A DNA stretch of 64,000 bases, from the NCBI RefSeq assembly GCF_050433385.1, contig NZ_JBNPXI010000009.1:1-64000 (forward strand), in the 5' to 3' direction. This document shows, one piece after another, positions 53,528 through 63,093 of this stretch. A program made the position numbers and the translations under genes. The notes beneath the pieces were generated by a model. The model was given only the letters and a program-made list of their open reading frames with translations, did not search any database and was not told where the DNA came from. The first letter of the stretch is position 1; every line of letters begins with the position of its first letter. This stretch comes from Brassicibacter mesophilus (GTDB lineage: Bacteria > Bacillota > Clostridia > Tissierellales > Proteiniboraceae).

Positions 53528-54253
53528 TTATAAATCTCTAACTATCTCTTCATCTAATATTTTCTTTCTTTCTTGCCAATCTGGCATCAGAGCTGTCATA
53601 AAATCATAAAACTTTTGATCGTGATTTCTAAACTTAAAGTGAATTAACTCATGAAGAACTACATAATCTATACACAATTTAGGTGCTTTTATTAAATCGA
53701 AGTTCAAAAGTATAACTTTTTTATCTTCTAGGCAGGACCCCCATCTAGCTTTCATAACCCGTATTTCTATCTTGGGTTTGTCTAAACCATACTTTCCTAA
53801 TTGAGGATACATCCTATCTAATGATTCTTTAAACTTTTTCTCTGCTTTTTCTCTTAACCATCTATTAATAAGCTCCTTCTTGATCTTACGGTTTGTTTTA
53901 TCTTTTACATATAGATAAATATAACCTTGATAATATTTAACTTCCTCTTTCTCTTCAGATTCCTTTACTTTGAGCCTATATTGCTTACCTAAATATTTGA
54001 TAGATTCTCCACTGATATATTTTTTTTCTAATATATAATCTGGTTGAACATTTTTAAAATAATTGATATTCTTTAAAATCCACTGGGCTTTTCTCTTAAC
54101 AAAGTCTTTGATGAAATCAATTGGAACATCTTTATTAGCACTAACCCATATCTCCATATTAGGCTTTATATTAAGATTTACATTTTTCACTCTTTTTCTT
54201 TCTAAAATAAATTCTATAACTATATCTCCATACATTACTTGGTATTTTCCCAT
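53528..54253 (-). CDS. YgjP-like metallopeptidase (SprT/DUF45 type)
   Basis: The 241-residue protein is a zinc metallopeptidase of the YgjP/DUF45 group. VVLHELIHFKFRNHDQKFY carries the HExxH zinc site (about residues 200-204) and a third His. The region RWGSC (about 171-175) is the family signature. Such genes often follow type I hsdR, where a link to restriction control is suspected but not proved. It starts two bases after hsdR. Confidence 0.9.
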   Translation of the reverse strand: MGKYQVMYGDIVIEFILERKRVKNVNLNIKPNMEIWVSANKDVPIDFIKDFVKRKAQWILKNINYFKNVQPDYILEKKYISGESIKYLGKQYRLKVKESEEKEEVKYYQGYIYLYVKDKTNRKIKKELINRWLREKAEKKFKESLDRMYPQLGKYGLDKPKIEIRVMKARWGSCLEDKKVILLNFDLIKAPKLCIDYVVLHELIHFKFRNHDQKFYDFMTALMPDWQERKKILDEEIVRDL

Positions 54254-54255
54254 GA

Positions 54256-57200
54256 TTAATACCTTCTAAGAGCTATGGTTTTGACTGTCTCTATTATTTC
54301 GTCTATCTGCTCAATTGATAACTCAAGACCTACTTGATAAGCAAAATCAAACAGCAAATCATCTACTTCTTGCTCTATTTGCTTATGAACTTCAATATTG
54401 TCATGCCAATCTACTTTTCTATATTCCTTAATAATTTCATCAATTTTTAAGGCTAAGTCTCCCATCAGTCCATCTTTATCAGCTAAATCATTTGTTCTTC
54501 CAATTATATCTTTACTAATTCCATAAAAAGCCTGAGCACTCCTATTTTTCTGAATGTTCTTTGGATATTCATCTCCTGAATAACCTTTCTTATAGTCTTG
54601 TCTGATATCCCACATTCTTTGTAAATATTCAGCTTCACTAATTCTCTTATCTTTATATGCTTGTATTGTTTCGTTAACTCTTTCTGAGAACTTTTTATAA
54701 AAAGCTGGATTTTCATCAAATTTTTCACTTATAGACTTCGTTAATCTACTTCTTATTGCATCTGCCTTAGCTCTAGGAGTTTCAAGCCAATTTAGTTCTT
54801 CTTCCATTCCCTCATCGTCTAGTATGTCAACGGGTTTAGTTATTTGTATAACTTCTTCTGCTGAAATATAGTTGTCCATGAGCTTCTGCATTTTAGCTTC
54901 ATATTCTTTATTATCAACATCATCACTATATCTTAGCTTTACACTTTTTCTAAGTTTCTGGTAGAACTTTAATTCTTTCTTATACTTCTCTATTTCTTCT
55001 TTACCTAAAGCTTTATATATATTTTCTGATTCAATTGCTATATTTAGGAACTTTCCATACTGTCCTAATTCATAGTAGAAATCTTCTCTTAATTCTTCAT
55101 CTGCTAATAATATTTCATATTGTTCTACTTCTTCTTTGTTCCTTATAGGTAAGAAAATATTAACTAACTGAGTGTAGTGATGACGTAAAAAGCCAATGGT
55201 GCTAATGACATCGTGGACTGCCCCTTTTATGTCATTAGGGTCAAAATCATCTAGTCCAGCTCCACTATAAATGTCCATTGCTTCGTCTAGTCTTTTGAGT
55301 AATCCTCTATAGTCAATAATAATACCATAATCCTTACCCTCATATAGCCTATTAACTCTTGCAATTGCTTGAAGTAATGTATGATCCTTCATTTCTTTAT
55401 CTACATACAACACAGTAGCTCTTGGTGCATCAAATCCAGTTAATAATTTGCTTGCGACAATGATAATATCTAAATCACCATCTATAAAACTGTCTTTTAT
55501 ATCTTCTTCATATTTATCTTCGTTCTTATAAATCTCCATCATTTCATTCCAGAATTTCTTGATAATATTTTTAGATTCTTGGTCTAAAACTTCATGATCT
55601 TCTCTCATATCAGGAGGAGATATTACAACTGCTGTTTTTAAATCTCCTAACTCCTTAAATGCTTTATGATATTTAATAGCTTCAGCTCTACTGTTAGTAG
55701 CTAACATTCCCTTAAAAGAAGTTCCTTTATAGTGCTTCGTATAATGGTCATTAATGTCAAAAGCAACTAAGTCTATTCTTTGATTACTACTTGCTATTTT
55801 TTCAAATCTACTCCATTTCTTTTTAACTTCTTCTTTTTGCTTATCTGTTAGATCTCTTGTGATCATTTCAAGTTTATTATCAATTGCCTTTTGATTAACA
55901 CTTTGTTCTACCATTCTTCCTTCGTATAACAGTGGAACAATCGCTCCATCTTCTACACCATCTACAATAGTGTATTTATGAATATAATCTCCAAACTTCT
56001 GAACTGTTGTAACTTTATCCTTTTTCATAAGTGGAGTTCCTGTAAAGCCTAAATAACAAGCATTAGGGAAAACGTCTTTCATCTCATTATGAAGCAATCC
56101 ATAATTACTTCTATGAGATTCATCTACTAAAATAAAGATATTTTTTGACATAACTTGAATATCTTTTTTAGTAGCAGTTTTGAACTTATGAATTAAAGAA
56201 GTTATTACATCTGCACTATTATTTTTTACTAATGATACAAGTTCATTACCTGTTTTGGCTCGGTTAGGCTTTAATTTGGTATGTTCAAATGTATTGGTAA
56301 TCTGTTTATCGAGGCTTTTTCTATCAGTAATTACTATAACTTTTGGATCTATAATATCTTGGTCTGAAAAAATATGTTTTGATAACATAACCATAGTAAT
56401 TGATTTACCAGAACCTTGTGTATGCCAGATAACTCCACCTTTTCTGTTACCTTCCTCATTATAAGTCTTTATTTTCTTAATTATCTCTTTTACTGCAAAG
56501 AATTGTTGGTATCTAGCTATCTTCTTGATATTTTTATCAAATACTATAAAATTCTTAGTTAAATCTAGTAATCTTTTTGGTTCAAGTAGTGAAATCAATA
56601 TCTTATCTTGTTCAGTAGGCATTCTATTGTTTACTGCTTTATTTAAGTTTCTTTGAAGCCATTCTTCATCTTCTTCTTTCCAAACACTCCAAAACTTTGA
56701 AGGTGTTCCACAAGAAGCATACTTTACTTCATTTTTATTAGTAGCAATAACTATCTGAGCAAACTTAAATAGATCTGGAATCCATTCTTTTCCTTGATTT
56801 CTAATCATTTGACTTACTGCTTCATCGACTGTAACTGTTGGACTTTTACATTCAATAATTGCGAAAGGAATACCATTAACAAATAACACTAAATCTGGTC
56901 TTGCTAATTTCCCATTAGCTCTTTCTACTTCAAACTCTTCAACAATATGAAATACGTTTTTGTCCCACTCAGTCCAGTTAATATAACTTATATCGAAAGA
57001 TCTTCTTGTTGTATGTCCATCATCCTCTAACAATACTTCTTCATAGCTATTTCCAAGCATTAGCTTATCATAGATCTTCTCGTTTGTTGTTATTAGTCCG
57101 TCTGTAAGACTCTCATTAATATCTTTAATCGCTTGTTCTATATTCCTATCACTAAATTGAAATTTTTTACCCTTATACTCATAAGAATTTATTGATTTTA

Positions 57201-57360
57201 TTTGTTCTTTTAAGATATCCTTTAATATAACATCAATTTTATTGCCTCTCATTGTTAAAGCTTCATTAGATGCAATACTGATATATCCAAGTTTATTTAA
57301 AATCTCTACTGCAGGGATCTTGGTTATGTTATCTTCTAAATAAATCTCACCGTTAGGCAT
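54256..57360 (-). CDS. hsdR: Type I restriction endonuclease subunit R
   Basis: The 1034-residue subunit moves and cuts unmethylated DNA together with HsdM and HsdS. The N-terminal nuclease has PDLVLFVNGIPFAIIECKS, a PD-(D/E)XK site (Lys near residue 172). The motor has Walker A HTQGSGKS (about 317), DESH box VDESHRSNYG and late motif QAIARVNRLYEGKD. GGTG precedes the ATG. It lies after hsdS and a small ORF. Confidence 0.96.
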   Translation of the reverse strand: MPNGEIYLEDNITKIPAVEILNKLGYISIASNEALTMRGNKIDVILKDILKEQIKSINSYEYKGKKFQFSDRNIEQAIKDINESLTDGLITTNEKIYDKLMLGNSYEEVLLEDDGHTTRRSFDISYINWTEWDKNVFHIVEEFEVERANGKLARPDLVLFVNGIPFAIIECKSPTVTVDEAVSQMIRNQGKEWIPDLFKFAQIVIATNKNEVKYASCGTPSKFWSVWKEEDEEWLQRNLNKAVNNRMPTEQDKILISLLEPKRLLDLTKNFIVFDKNIKKIARYQQFFAVKEIIKKIKTYNEEGNRKGGVIWHTQGSGKSITMVMLSKHIFSDQDIIDPKVIVITDRKSLDKQITNTFEHTKLKPNRAKTGNELVSLVKNNSADVITSLIHKFKTATKKDIQVMSKNIFILVDESHRSNYGLLHNEMKDVFPNACYLGFTGTPLMKKDKVTTVQKFGDYIHKYTIVDGVEDGAIVPLLYEGRMVEQSVNQKAIDNKLEMITRDLTDKQKEEVKKKWSRFEKIASSNQRIDLVAFDINDHYTKHYKGTSFKGMLATNSRAEAIKYHKAFKELGDLKTAVVISPPDMREDHEVLDQESKNIIKKFWNEMMEIYKNEDKYEEDIKDSFIDGDLDIIIVASKLLTGFDAPRATVLYVDKEMKDHTLLQAIARVNRLYEGKDYGIIIDYRGLLKRLDEAMDIYSGAGLDDFDPNDIKGAVHDVISTIGFLRHHYTQLVNIFLPIRNKEEVEQYEILLADEELREDFYYELGQYGKFLNIAIESENIYKALGKEEIEKYKKELKFYQKLRKSVKLRYSDDVDNKEYEAKMQKLMDNYISAEEVIQITKPVDILDDEGMEEELNWLETPRAKADAIRSRLTKSISEKFDENPAFYKKFSERVNETIQAYKDKRISEAEYLQRMWDIRQDYKKGYSGDEYPKNIQKNRSAQAFYGISKDIIGRTNDLADKDGLMGDLALKIDEIIKEYRKVDWHDNIEVHKQIEQEVDDLLFDFAYQVGLELSIEQIDEIIETVKTIALRRY

Positions 57361-57373
57361 CTTTTCACCTCCA

Positions 57374-57715
57374 TTAAAAATATAGAAGCTTAACTTTAAA
57401 ACCTGTGTTTTCTATATCTTTTTTAACTTTCCTTACTTCTTCTACCCCATGTTCGAATGTCTCCTTACTTAATATTAAAATACATTCTTTATCTTCATCC
57501 AAAGTTCTTCCTACTACTTCATTGTTGTGATAGTCTAGTAACTTCTGAAAATTTCCTTCTTTATAATAAGGTGATTCTGGATTCAAATTTATTATCCACT
57601 CATCGTTTATGCTCCAAATTGGACAAGGTTGATAAACTAATTGATAAGTTACTTGATATCCATTTTCAGCTTTTAATATTAAAGTCATACAAATATCCAC
57701 TTTACTCGCCTCCAA
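57374..57715 (-). CDS. Small protein between hsdS and hsdR
   Basis: The 113-residue protein has a beta-then-helix pattern (TYQLVYQPCPIWSINDEWII, then a Glu/Lys-rich helix). No family was recognised. It lies 18 bp after hsdS and 13 bp before hsdR, so it is translated with the restriction genes, or it is a passenger. The start is not firm; the ATG at 57715 is taken as the longest. Confidence 0.55.
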   Translation of the reverse strand: MEASKVDICMTLILKAENGYQVTYQLVYQPCPIWSINDEWIINLNPESPYYKEGNFQKLLDYHNNEVVGRTLDEDKECILILSKETFEHGVEEVRKVKKDIENTGFKVKLLYF

Positions 57716-57733
57716 GGATGCAGAGTGAAGCTT

Positions 57734-59029
57734 TTAACACTTCACTCTTACTTTTCCTGTTAATAGTAATTGCATTAAACCTTTTTTCTGTTCTTTCAAT
57801 AGTGCAACTTCTTTTTTTAGAAGCTCTATTTCTTTATCTTGTAATTTTAGTATTTCAGCAATAGCCTTTTGCTCTTTAACATCAGTTGGTATAGTGAGCT
57901 TTATTCCTTTAAAATTTTCATATTTCAAGTTTAAGGTATCGCTTACTAATCCTTGTGAATATCTTCTAAATGTATCAACCACTTTGGGCAATTTGAATAA
58001 ATAACCCATAAAATATGAATCTACTTTGTCAGTAGGCTTTAATACGGTATATGCTGGACTAACCAGACCCTCAAGTTCTGATGATACCCCTGACACTCCC
58101 TGCCACATTCGCATTGTATTATATCCTATGTCCAAAGGTAAGATTCTCTTATATTTACTCTTATCACTACTTGAATTATCTACTAAGTCTAAACCATCTC
58201 TTCTACAAACTCCATTGGCCATAGTAATTGCTAGTAATTCTAAATCTTCATATCCTGTTTCTTTTCTCTCTTTTAAGACTTTACCAAGCTTTGTTTCTTT
58301 CCATTCTTTATTAAAACCTTTAAGTCTCTTTTGTCCAGTTAATAGTTCTTTCATTACTCCAGTTTTGTATATTTGTTTTTTAATGATTAGCTCTTCTTTT
58401 AACTCAATTACTTTATCCCATTGAGTTAGAATGCTTCCTATCTTCTTCTGCTCTTCAAATTCAGGTAATAAAAGAGGTATCTTTTTTAACTCTCCTAGAC
58501 CTATTCTCAATCTTGTTGTTCCAGTTCCTCTTCTAATAGCTTCCTTGCGGAATTTAATAAAATTTATTTGATTGAGAATATAGTGAATGTCATAATATCT
58601 AGAATCAACTTTTAACCTTATTCCATCAGAGGCCATTAAGTATCTTTTATCTTTACTGGGCATAATACATGCACGTGCAAGTGGTTCAGCCATTTTAGCA
58701 ATTATTATTTCATTTGGATATATGTTACAGGCTATTAATTCATCTGCCTTTTCTTCAGATGTATATAGCTTATATTCATCTAAAAACTTTCCATCTCCTA
58801 TATTTTGCAATTGAATTATCCTGATTCCATTGATAGTATAATGTTCAGATTTTAAATCAGATCCAAAAGGCCCACCAGTAAAAGAATAATGATCACTCTT
58901 ATCTCTTATCTCGTATAAAGGTTTACACTTCCAATCAGTAGGTATAATTCCAACCTTAGTCTCTTTATAACCTTTAGGAACTTCTCCTCTATCAATCATT
59001 TCTATTCTTTCCTTGACTTCTTTATCCAT
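57734..59029 (-). CDS. hsdS: Type I restriction specificity subunit S
   Basis: The protein of about 431 residues recognises the DNA target for the HsdR-HsdM complex. Two target-recognition domains are separated and followed by helical spacers; EEQKKIGSILTQWDKVIELKEE and EQKAIAEILKLQDKEIELLKKE are the two conserved coiled-coil regions. The ATG at 59029 is chosen by the AGGTG site; two starts lie just upstream next to the hsdM stop. It follows hsdM with almost no gap. Confidence 0.94.
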   Translation of the reverse strand: MDKEVKERIEMIDRGEVPKGYKETKVGIIPTDWKCKPLYEIRDKSDHYSFTGGPFGSDLKSEHYTINGIRIIQLQNIGDGKFLDEYKLYTSEEKADELIACNIYPNEIIIAKMAEPLARACIMPSKDKRYLMASDGIRLKVDSRYYDIHYILNQINFIKFRKEAIRRGTGTTRLRIGLGELKKIPLLLPEFEEQKKIGSILTQWDKVIELKEELIIKKQIYKTGVMKELLTGQKRLKGFNKEWKETKLGKVLKERKETGYEDLELLAITMANGVCRRDGLDLVDNSSSDKSKYKRILPLDIGYNTMRMWQGVSGVSSELEGLVSPAYTVLKPTDKVDSYFMGYLFKLPKVVDTFRRYSQGLVSDTLNLKYENFKGIKLTIPTDVKEQKAIAEILKLQDKEIELLKKEVALLKEQKKGLMQLLLTGKVRVKC

Positions 59030-59038
59030 AATCATCAC

Positions 59039-60562
59039 CTACAGTCCTAACTCTTCAAGACGTTTACTTAATTCCTCTCCTACTGCTTCAAGTTGAGAGT
59101 TAATTTCTGATATATTTTCTTTGACAGTATCAATATCTACTGGCTCTTCATCTTCAAATGTGTCTACATATCGTGGTATATTTAGATTATAGTCATTTTC
59201 CTTTATTTCTTCAGGTGAAGCTACATAAGCATATTTGTCTAACTCTTCATATTTATTATAAGTTTCTACTATTTTTACTACATCTTCTTCTCTTAGTTCA
59301 TTTTGATTAGTTCCTCTTTCATATTCTGCACTAGCATCAATAAATAGAACATCTTTTCTATTTCTATTTTTTTTCAATACTAATACACAAGCTGGAATAC
59401 CAGTTCCAAAGAATAGATTTTCTGGAAGTCCAATGACTGCTTCAAGTAAGTTATGTTCAATTATTTCTTCTCTAATTTTCCCTTCTGATCCACTTCTAAA
59501 TAATACTCCATGAGGTAATACTACTGCCATTCTACCATCATCAGCCATACTATGAATCATATGCAATACAAAAGCAAAATCACCTCTAGATTTAGGTGGA
59601 ACTCCCCATTGAAATCTTTTATAAGGATCTAAACTAGCTTCCATTTTGAATTTCTTCTCATTACTACCTGAAAAGCCCATTGCCCATTTATCCAAGGAAA
59701 ACGGGGGATTTGCTACCACTACTTGAAATTTCTTTAAATCATCATTTTCAAGATGAAGTGGGTTGGAAATCGTGTCTCCACGTTCTATTATAGAGTCATC
59801 AATACTATTTAGGAACATATTCATCTTCGCCAAGCCATGAGTTTGAGAATTTTTCTCTTGACCATATACTGCGATCTTTCTACTTGGCACTTGATTTACT
59901 ACTTTGATAAGAAGAGATCCTGATCCACAAGTAGGGTCATAAATTCTATCATTTTCTTTTGGCTTTACCAACCTAGCTAAAAGTTCTGAAACCATTGAAG
60001 GAGTAAAAAATTCTCCCCCTTTCTTTCCTGCATCACCAGCGAAACGTTCTATCATATACATATAAGAGTTTCCAATAATATCCTCATTATTTAACTTGCT
60101 TGGTCTTAAATCTAATTCAGGAGCATTAAAGTCTTCTAATAAGTGTTTTAACATTGCATTTCTTTCTTTTGTATCTCCTAAGATTGCTTTATTATTAAAA
60201 TCAATATTTCTAAATACACCTCTTAATTTTGTCTTGTTTTCTTCTTCAAGGTGTTCTAATGCTGTATTAATAATTTCACCTATATTAGGTTCATTTCTTT
60301 TAGAGTAAAGATAATCAAATGTGCAAATTTCATCTAAAACAAACCTATCTCTTTTTAATGCTCTTTCAATCCTAACTTTATCTCCATTATATTTCTTGCT
60401 ATACTCCTCTACATGTTCCTTATATATATCACTTAAGTATTTCAGGAAAAGCATTACTAATATATAATCCTTATACACACTACTATCTACGTTACCTCTG
60501 AAAGTATCGCAGGCTTTCCATAATGATTGGTTAATAGTTTTCTGTTTCGTTGTTTTATCCAT
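59039..60562 (-). CDS. hsdM: Type I modification methyltransferase subunit M
   Basis: The 507-residue adenine methyltransferase has the SAM-binding region DPTCGSGSLLIKV (about residue 203), the catalytic NPPF (about residue 280) and the type I signature GEFFTPSMVSELLARL. It protects host DNA and forms the core of the restriction complex with HsdS. AGGAGG precedes the ATG. It is the first large gene of the hsd operon. Confidence 0.97.
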   Translation of the reverse strand: MDKTTKQKTINQSLWKACDTFRGNVDSSVYKDYILVMLFLKYLSDIYKEHVEEYSKKYNGDKVRIERALKRDRFVLDEICTFDYLYSKRNEPNIGEIINTALEHLEEENKTKLRGVFRNIDFNNKAILGDTKERNAMLKHLLEDFNAPELDLRPSKLNNEDIIGNSYMYMIERFAGDAGKKGGEFFTPSMVSELLARLVKPKENDRIYDPTCGSGSLLIKVVNQVPSRKIAVYGQEKNSQTHGLAKMNMFLNSIDDSIIERGDTISNPLHLENDDLKKFQVVVANPPFSLDKWAMGFSGSNEKKFKMEASLDPYKRFQWGVPPKSRGDFAFVLHMIHSMADDGRMAVVLPHGVLFRSGSEGKIREEIIEHNLLEAVIGLPENLFFGTGIPACVLVLKKNRNRKDVLFIDASAEYERGTNQNELREEDVVKIVETYNKYEELDKYAYVASPEEIKENDYNLNIPRYVDTFEDEEPVDIDTVKENISEINSQLEAVGEELSKRLEELGL

Positions 60563-60630
60563 TTAAATTCCTCCTGTGATTAGTATTAAGATTATTTGTA
60601 AGGGAGCTTAAAGCTCCCTTATGGAAATTT

Positions 60631-60822
60631 TTAACTTAGGTCACTAACTGTTGCTGTTGAAGCATACCTCTTTACTGCCTCAATACCATTTTTACAAGCA
60701 GTTTTTGTAGTATATCCTTCGCTTACAGCAATAATTTGACCGTTAGGAGCTTTTAATCGAAACCTATACTCTCCAGCCCTATCCTTAAAAATCTCAAATT
60801 TTCCATAGTTACTTAAATACAT
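60631..60822 (-). CDS. YegP/DUF1508 family small protein
   Basis: The 63-residue protein is a one-copy DUF1508 (YegP) domain: YGKFEIFKDRAGEYRFRLK, then SEGYTTKTACKNGIE. Its function is unknown. AAAGGAGG precedes the ATG. It lies 68 bp upstream of hsdM on the same strand and may share its promoter. Confidence 0.88.
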   Translation of the reverse strand: MYLSNYGKFEIFKDRAGEYRFRLKAPNGQIIAVSEGYTTKTACKNGIEAVKRYASTATVSDLS

Positions 60823-61063
60823 AAAAATTCCTCCTTTAGTTTTGGTTTTTTAAATAGTCTTATTACATCCGATAATCAAACTTTAACTACTATTCACCAA
60901 AGTCACCCCTTTACTGGGGTTAATAAAGTATGTAAGGAATTTTCTATTTGTAATTTTCATAAACTTATATTACAATATAACTAAGTATACAGTTTTATAG
61001 AAATCCTTACGAATGTTCATGGATGCCAGTCCGTGGACATTCTTCTTTATTAACCTGAATTTT
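60823..61063. other. Short intergenic region with an inverted repeat
   Basis: GAATGTTCATGGA...TCCGTGGACATTC (about 61013-61044) is an imperfect 13-bp inverted repeat lying just after the half-HsdS gene. The word ACCCCTTTACTGGGGT (about 60915-60930) is another small hairpin. The hsd promoter must be here. Confidence 0.5.
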
Positions 61064-61636
61064 TTATTTAATAAGCTGACTAAAGACAGCTTTAAATAAC
61101 ATTTCTTTTTCATCTATCAATCCTTTCAATAATTCCTTCTCTTTTAGATGTAGATTATGTATATCTACAATTGCTTTCTGCCTATCTATCGACAAATCAT
61201 TAATCCTCAAATTCTCTAAGAAACTGTTTTTAATGACTGGAATTGTTGCACCAAATTGAGATTTATAAATTTTCTTCTTTACCTTAGTGCTATTTAAGTA
61301 GATTGATAAGAACTCTGGTATTAAACTTTCAACTCCAAGCCTTATTACACTAAATTGTGATGGTATAATATATCCAGTTATGTTATCACTAATATATATG
61401 GCAGTGTTTGGATGACTTAATCTGATTACTACATCGCCCTTTTGTGTAAGATATCGTTCATCTAATTTTTCAGTGCTGTCGAAATCTTCAAGGTCATCTA
61501 AATTTAAAATACCATCTTCATTAAAGCTCTTTAAAGTTAAAGTTTTATATTTCTTAATAATATCAGACTCTATTTGTGCTTTTTTCCTTGATAAAACTAA
61601 ACCAGTTCTGATATCACTAACATCACCTAATCTCAT
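61064..61636 (-). CDS. Orphan half-HsdS-like protein
   Basis: The protein of about 190 residues has one target-recognition domain and one coiled-coil spacer (DRQKAIVDIHNLHLKEKELL). It resembles half of a normal HsdS. It starts at the ATG after GGAGGGAGG. It may add a second specificity to the nearby system, dimerise as a half subunit, or be a leftover. No methylase or nuclease sits directly with it. Confidence 0.75.
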   Translation of the reverse strand: MRLGDVSDIRTGLVLSRKKAQIESDIIKKYKTLTLKSFNEDGILNLDDLEDFDSTEKLDERYLTQKGDVVIRLSHPNTAIYISDNITGYIIPSQFSVIRLGVESLIPEFLSIYLNSTKVKKKIYKSQFGATIPVIKNSFLENLRINDLSIDRQKAIVDIHNLHLKEKELLKGLIDEKEMLFKAVFSQLIK

Positions 61637-61817
61637 ATGCACCTCCCTCCTTTCTAAATGTTATTTTTGTCTTTATACAATATTTATCTTGATTCATCTT
61701 TATATTATAACATATATTTTCCAGTGTCAAGCATAAATTTTTATTTATTTTTGTTGTAATCCATAAATAACATTTTTATTTTATGAAAATACCTCCTATA
61801 AATTTAGGAGGATAAAG
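61637..61817. other. Intergenic region, no gene seen
   Basis: AT-rich promoter-like sequence separates the half-HsdS gene from the nuclease gene. The sequence TACCTCC...GGAGG (61790-61811) could form the terminator of the nuclease gene: ACCTCCTATAAATTTAGGAGG. Confidence 0.5.
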
Positions 61818-63086
61818 TTATTTGCATATACTTAAAAGATTCTTTAATTCAATATTAGAATTAATGTTTTTAACTATCTCTAAAATTTGATTCCCTATTT
61901 GATTAACAGCTTCTATTAAGTAATCTTCGCTTGTTAGTTTTACAATTCCATTACTATGAAAGTTTAGATCATGATTTAAATATGTATATTTATAATTAGA
62001 ATTTTTATCGAAACCTAAATCCTCAATTGCTTCAAGTAGTCCTTCATCATACTCAGTGTATTTAATATATCTTTCATTCTCTCCATTATAAAGAACTAAC
62101 ATGATATATAAATGATTATCATATCCACTATTTCCGATACACAAGATTAATTTTTGTTCATTATATTTTCCTATAAGGTATTCAAAATAAATATCTCCTG
62201 ATTTTTTACTTCTAGCACTTACTATTTCTTCTATATCTTCATTATTATCTTTGAAGAATCCATCATCAATGAATTTATATCCTAAAGCTTCAATTTGAGG
62301 TGTAAAATTCTTATGAAGCTCCATCCAAAAATTATATTCTAATTCAGCTTTAGCATAAGGAATAACTTGTGCAAGCTGTTCTGCTATTTCAAGATTATTG
62401 CCCCTTAATAATAATTCTTTTATCTCCATCTTCAATCCCTCATCAACTGTATTTGTAATTTTCTCTATTAATTTAGAGTATTGATTTAATGTTTCTCTGA
62501 TTATAGGAAGTAGTGGTGTTCTACCAGAACAAATACATTCATTAATCCACTCTATGATGTGGTGCTTAAAAGATATACATTGATAGACTATATCGCTATC
62601 CCCTACACTAAATTCACTTGCTTCTACCCCAATTAATGTTAGATAGTATATATAGTATTGCTTGCCTGTCTTTAAAGCATATTCATTATATCTTTTAAGT
62701 TGGTTTCTCTGATCCCCTGCATCAATTTTAATTTCTATAATAAAGATATTGTCTTTATTCTCAATAACTAAATCAATCCTACCTAGGCTTCCAATACTTC
62801 TTTCTCTTTCCACTTTGACAGTAGTAAAATCAAAATCATCTATTTCTAAAATATCATTTATAAAAATTTTTAGATATTCAATCCCTTGGTTATGACTTCC
62901 TTCGGGATTTAATAATTCAAATATAAATGCTGAGTGAGTTTGAACCTCTAATCTTTCCATATTTAAAATAGAAAATATATTAAAGAATCCTCCAGTTTCC
63001 TTCTGAACAGTATTATACTTTTCAATAATAGTATTTATTTGCGATAACAGTGATTGATAATTAATAATATCGAAACCTTTTTTCAT
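61818..63086 (-). CDS. PD-(D/E)XK nuclease superfamily protein
   Basis: The protein of about 422 residues has an N-terminal nuclease-fold domain. The motif GRIDLVIENKDNIFIIEIK (about residues 104-122) gives the Asp and Glu-x-Lys pair of PD-(D/E)XK enzymes. Earlier, the block THSAFIFELLNPEGSHNQG is typical of the PDDEXK_20-type group, found in defence loci. The ATG at 63086 is preferred; the earlier start overlaps the upstream gene by 26 bases. It follows a possible HEPN gene. Confidence 0.8.
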   Translation of the reverse strand: MKKGFDIINYQSLLSQINTIIEKYNTVQKETGGFFNIFSILNMERLEVQTHSAFIFELLNPEGSHNQGIEYLKIFINDILEIDDFDFTTVKVERERSIGSLGRIDLVIENKDNIFIIEIKIDAGDQRNQLKRYNEYALKTGKQYYIYYLTLIGVEASEFSVGDSDIVYQCISFKHHIIEWINECICSGRTPLLPIIRETLNQYSKLIEKITNTVDEGLKMEIKELLLRGNNLEIAEQLAQVIPYAKAELEYNFWMELHKNFTPQIEALGYKFIDDGFFKDNNEDIEEIVSARSKKSGDIYFEYLIGKYNEQKLILCIGNSGYDNHLYIMLVLYNGENERYIKYTEYDEGLLEAIEDLGFDKNSNYKYTYLNHDLNFHSNGIVKLTSEDYLIEAVNQIGNQILEIVKNINSNIELKNLLSICK

Positions 63087-63093
63087 AGTATCC

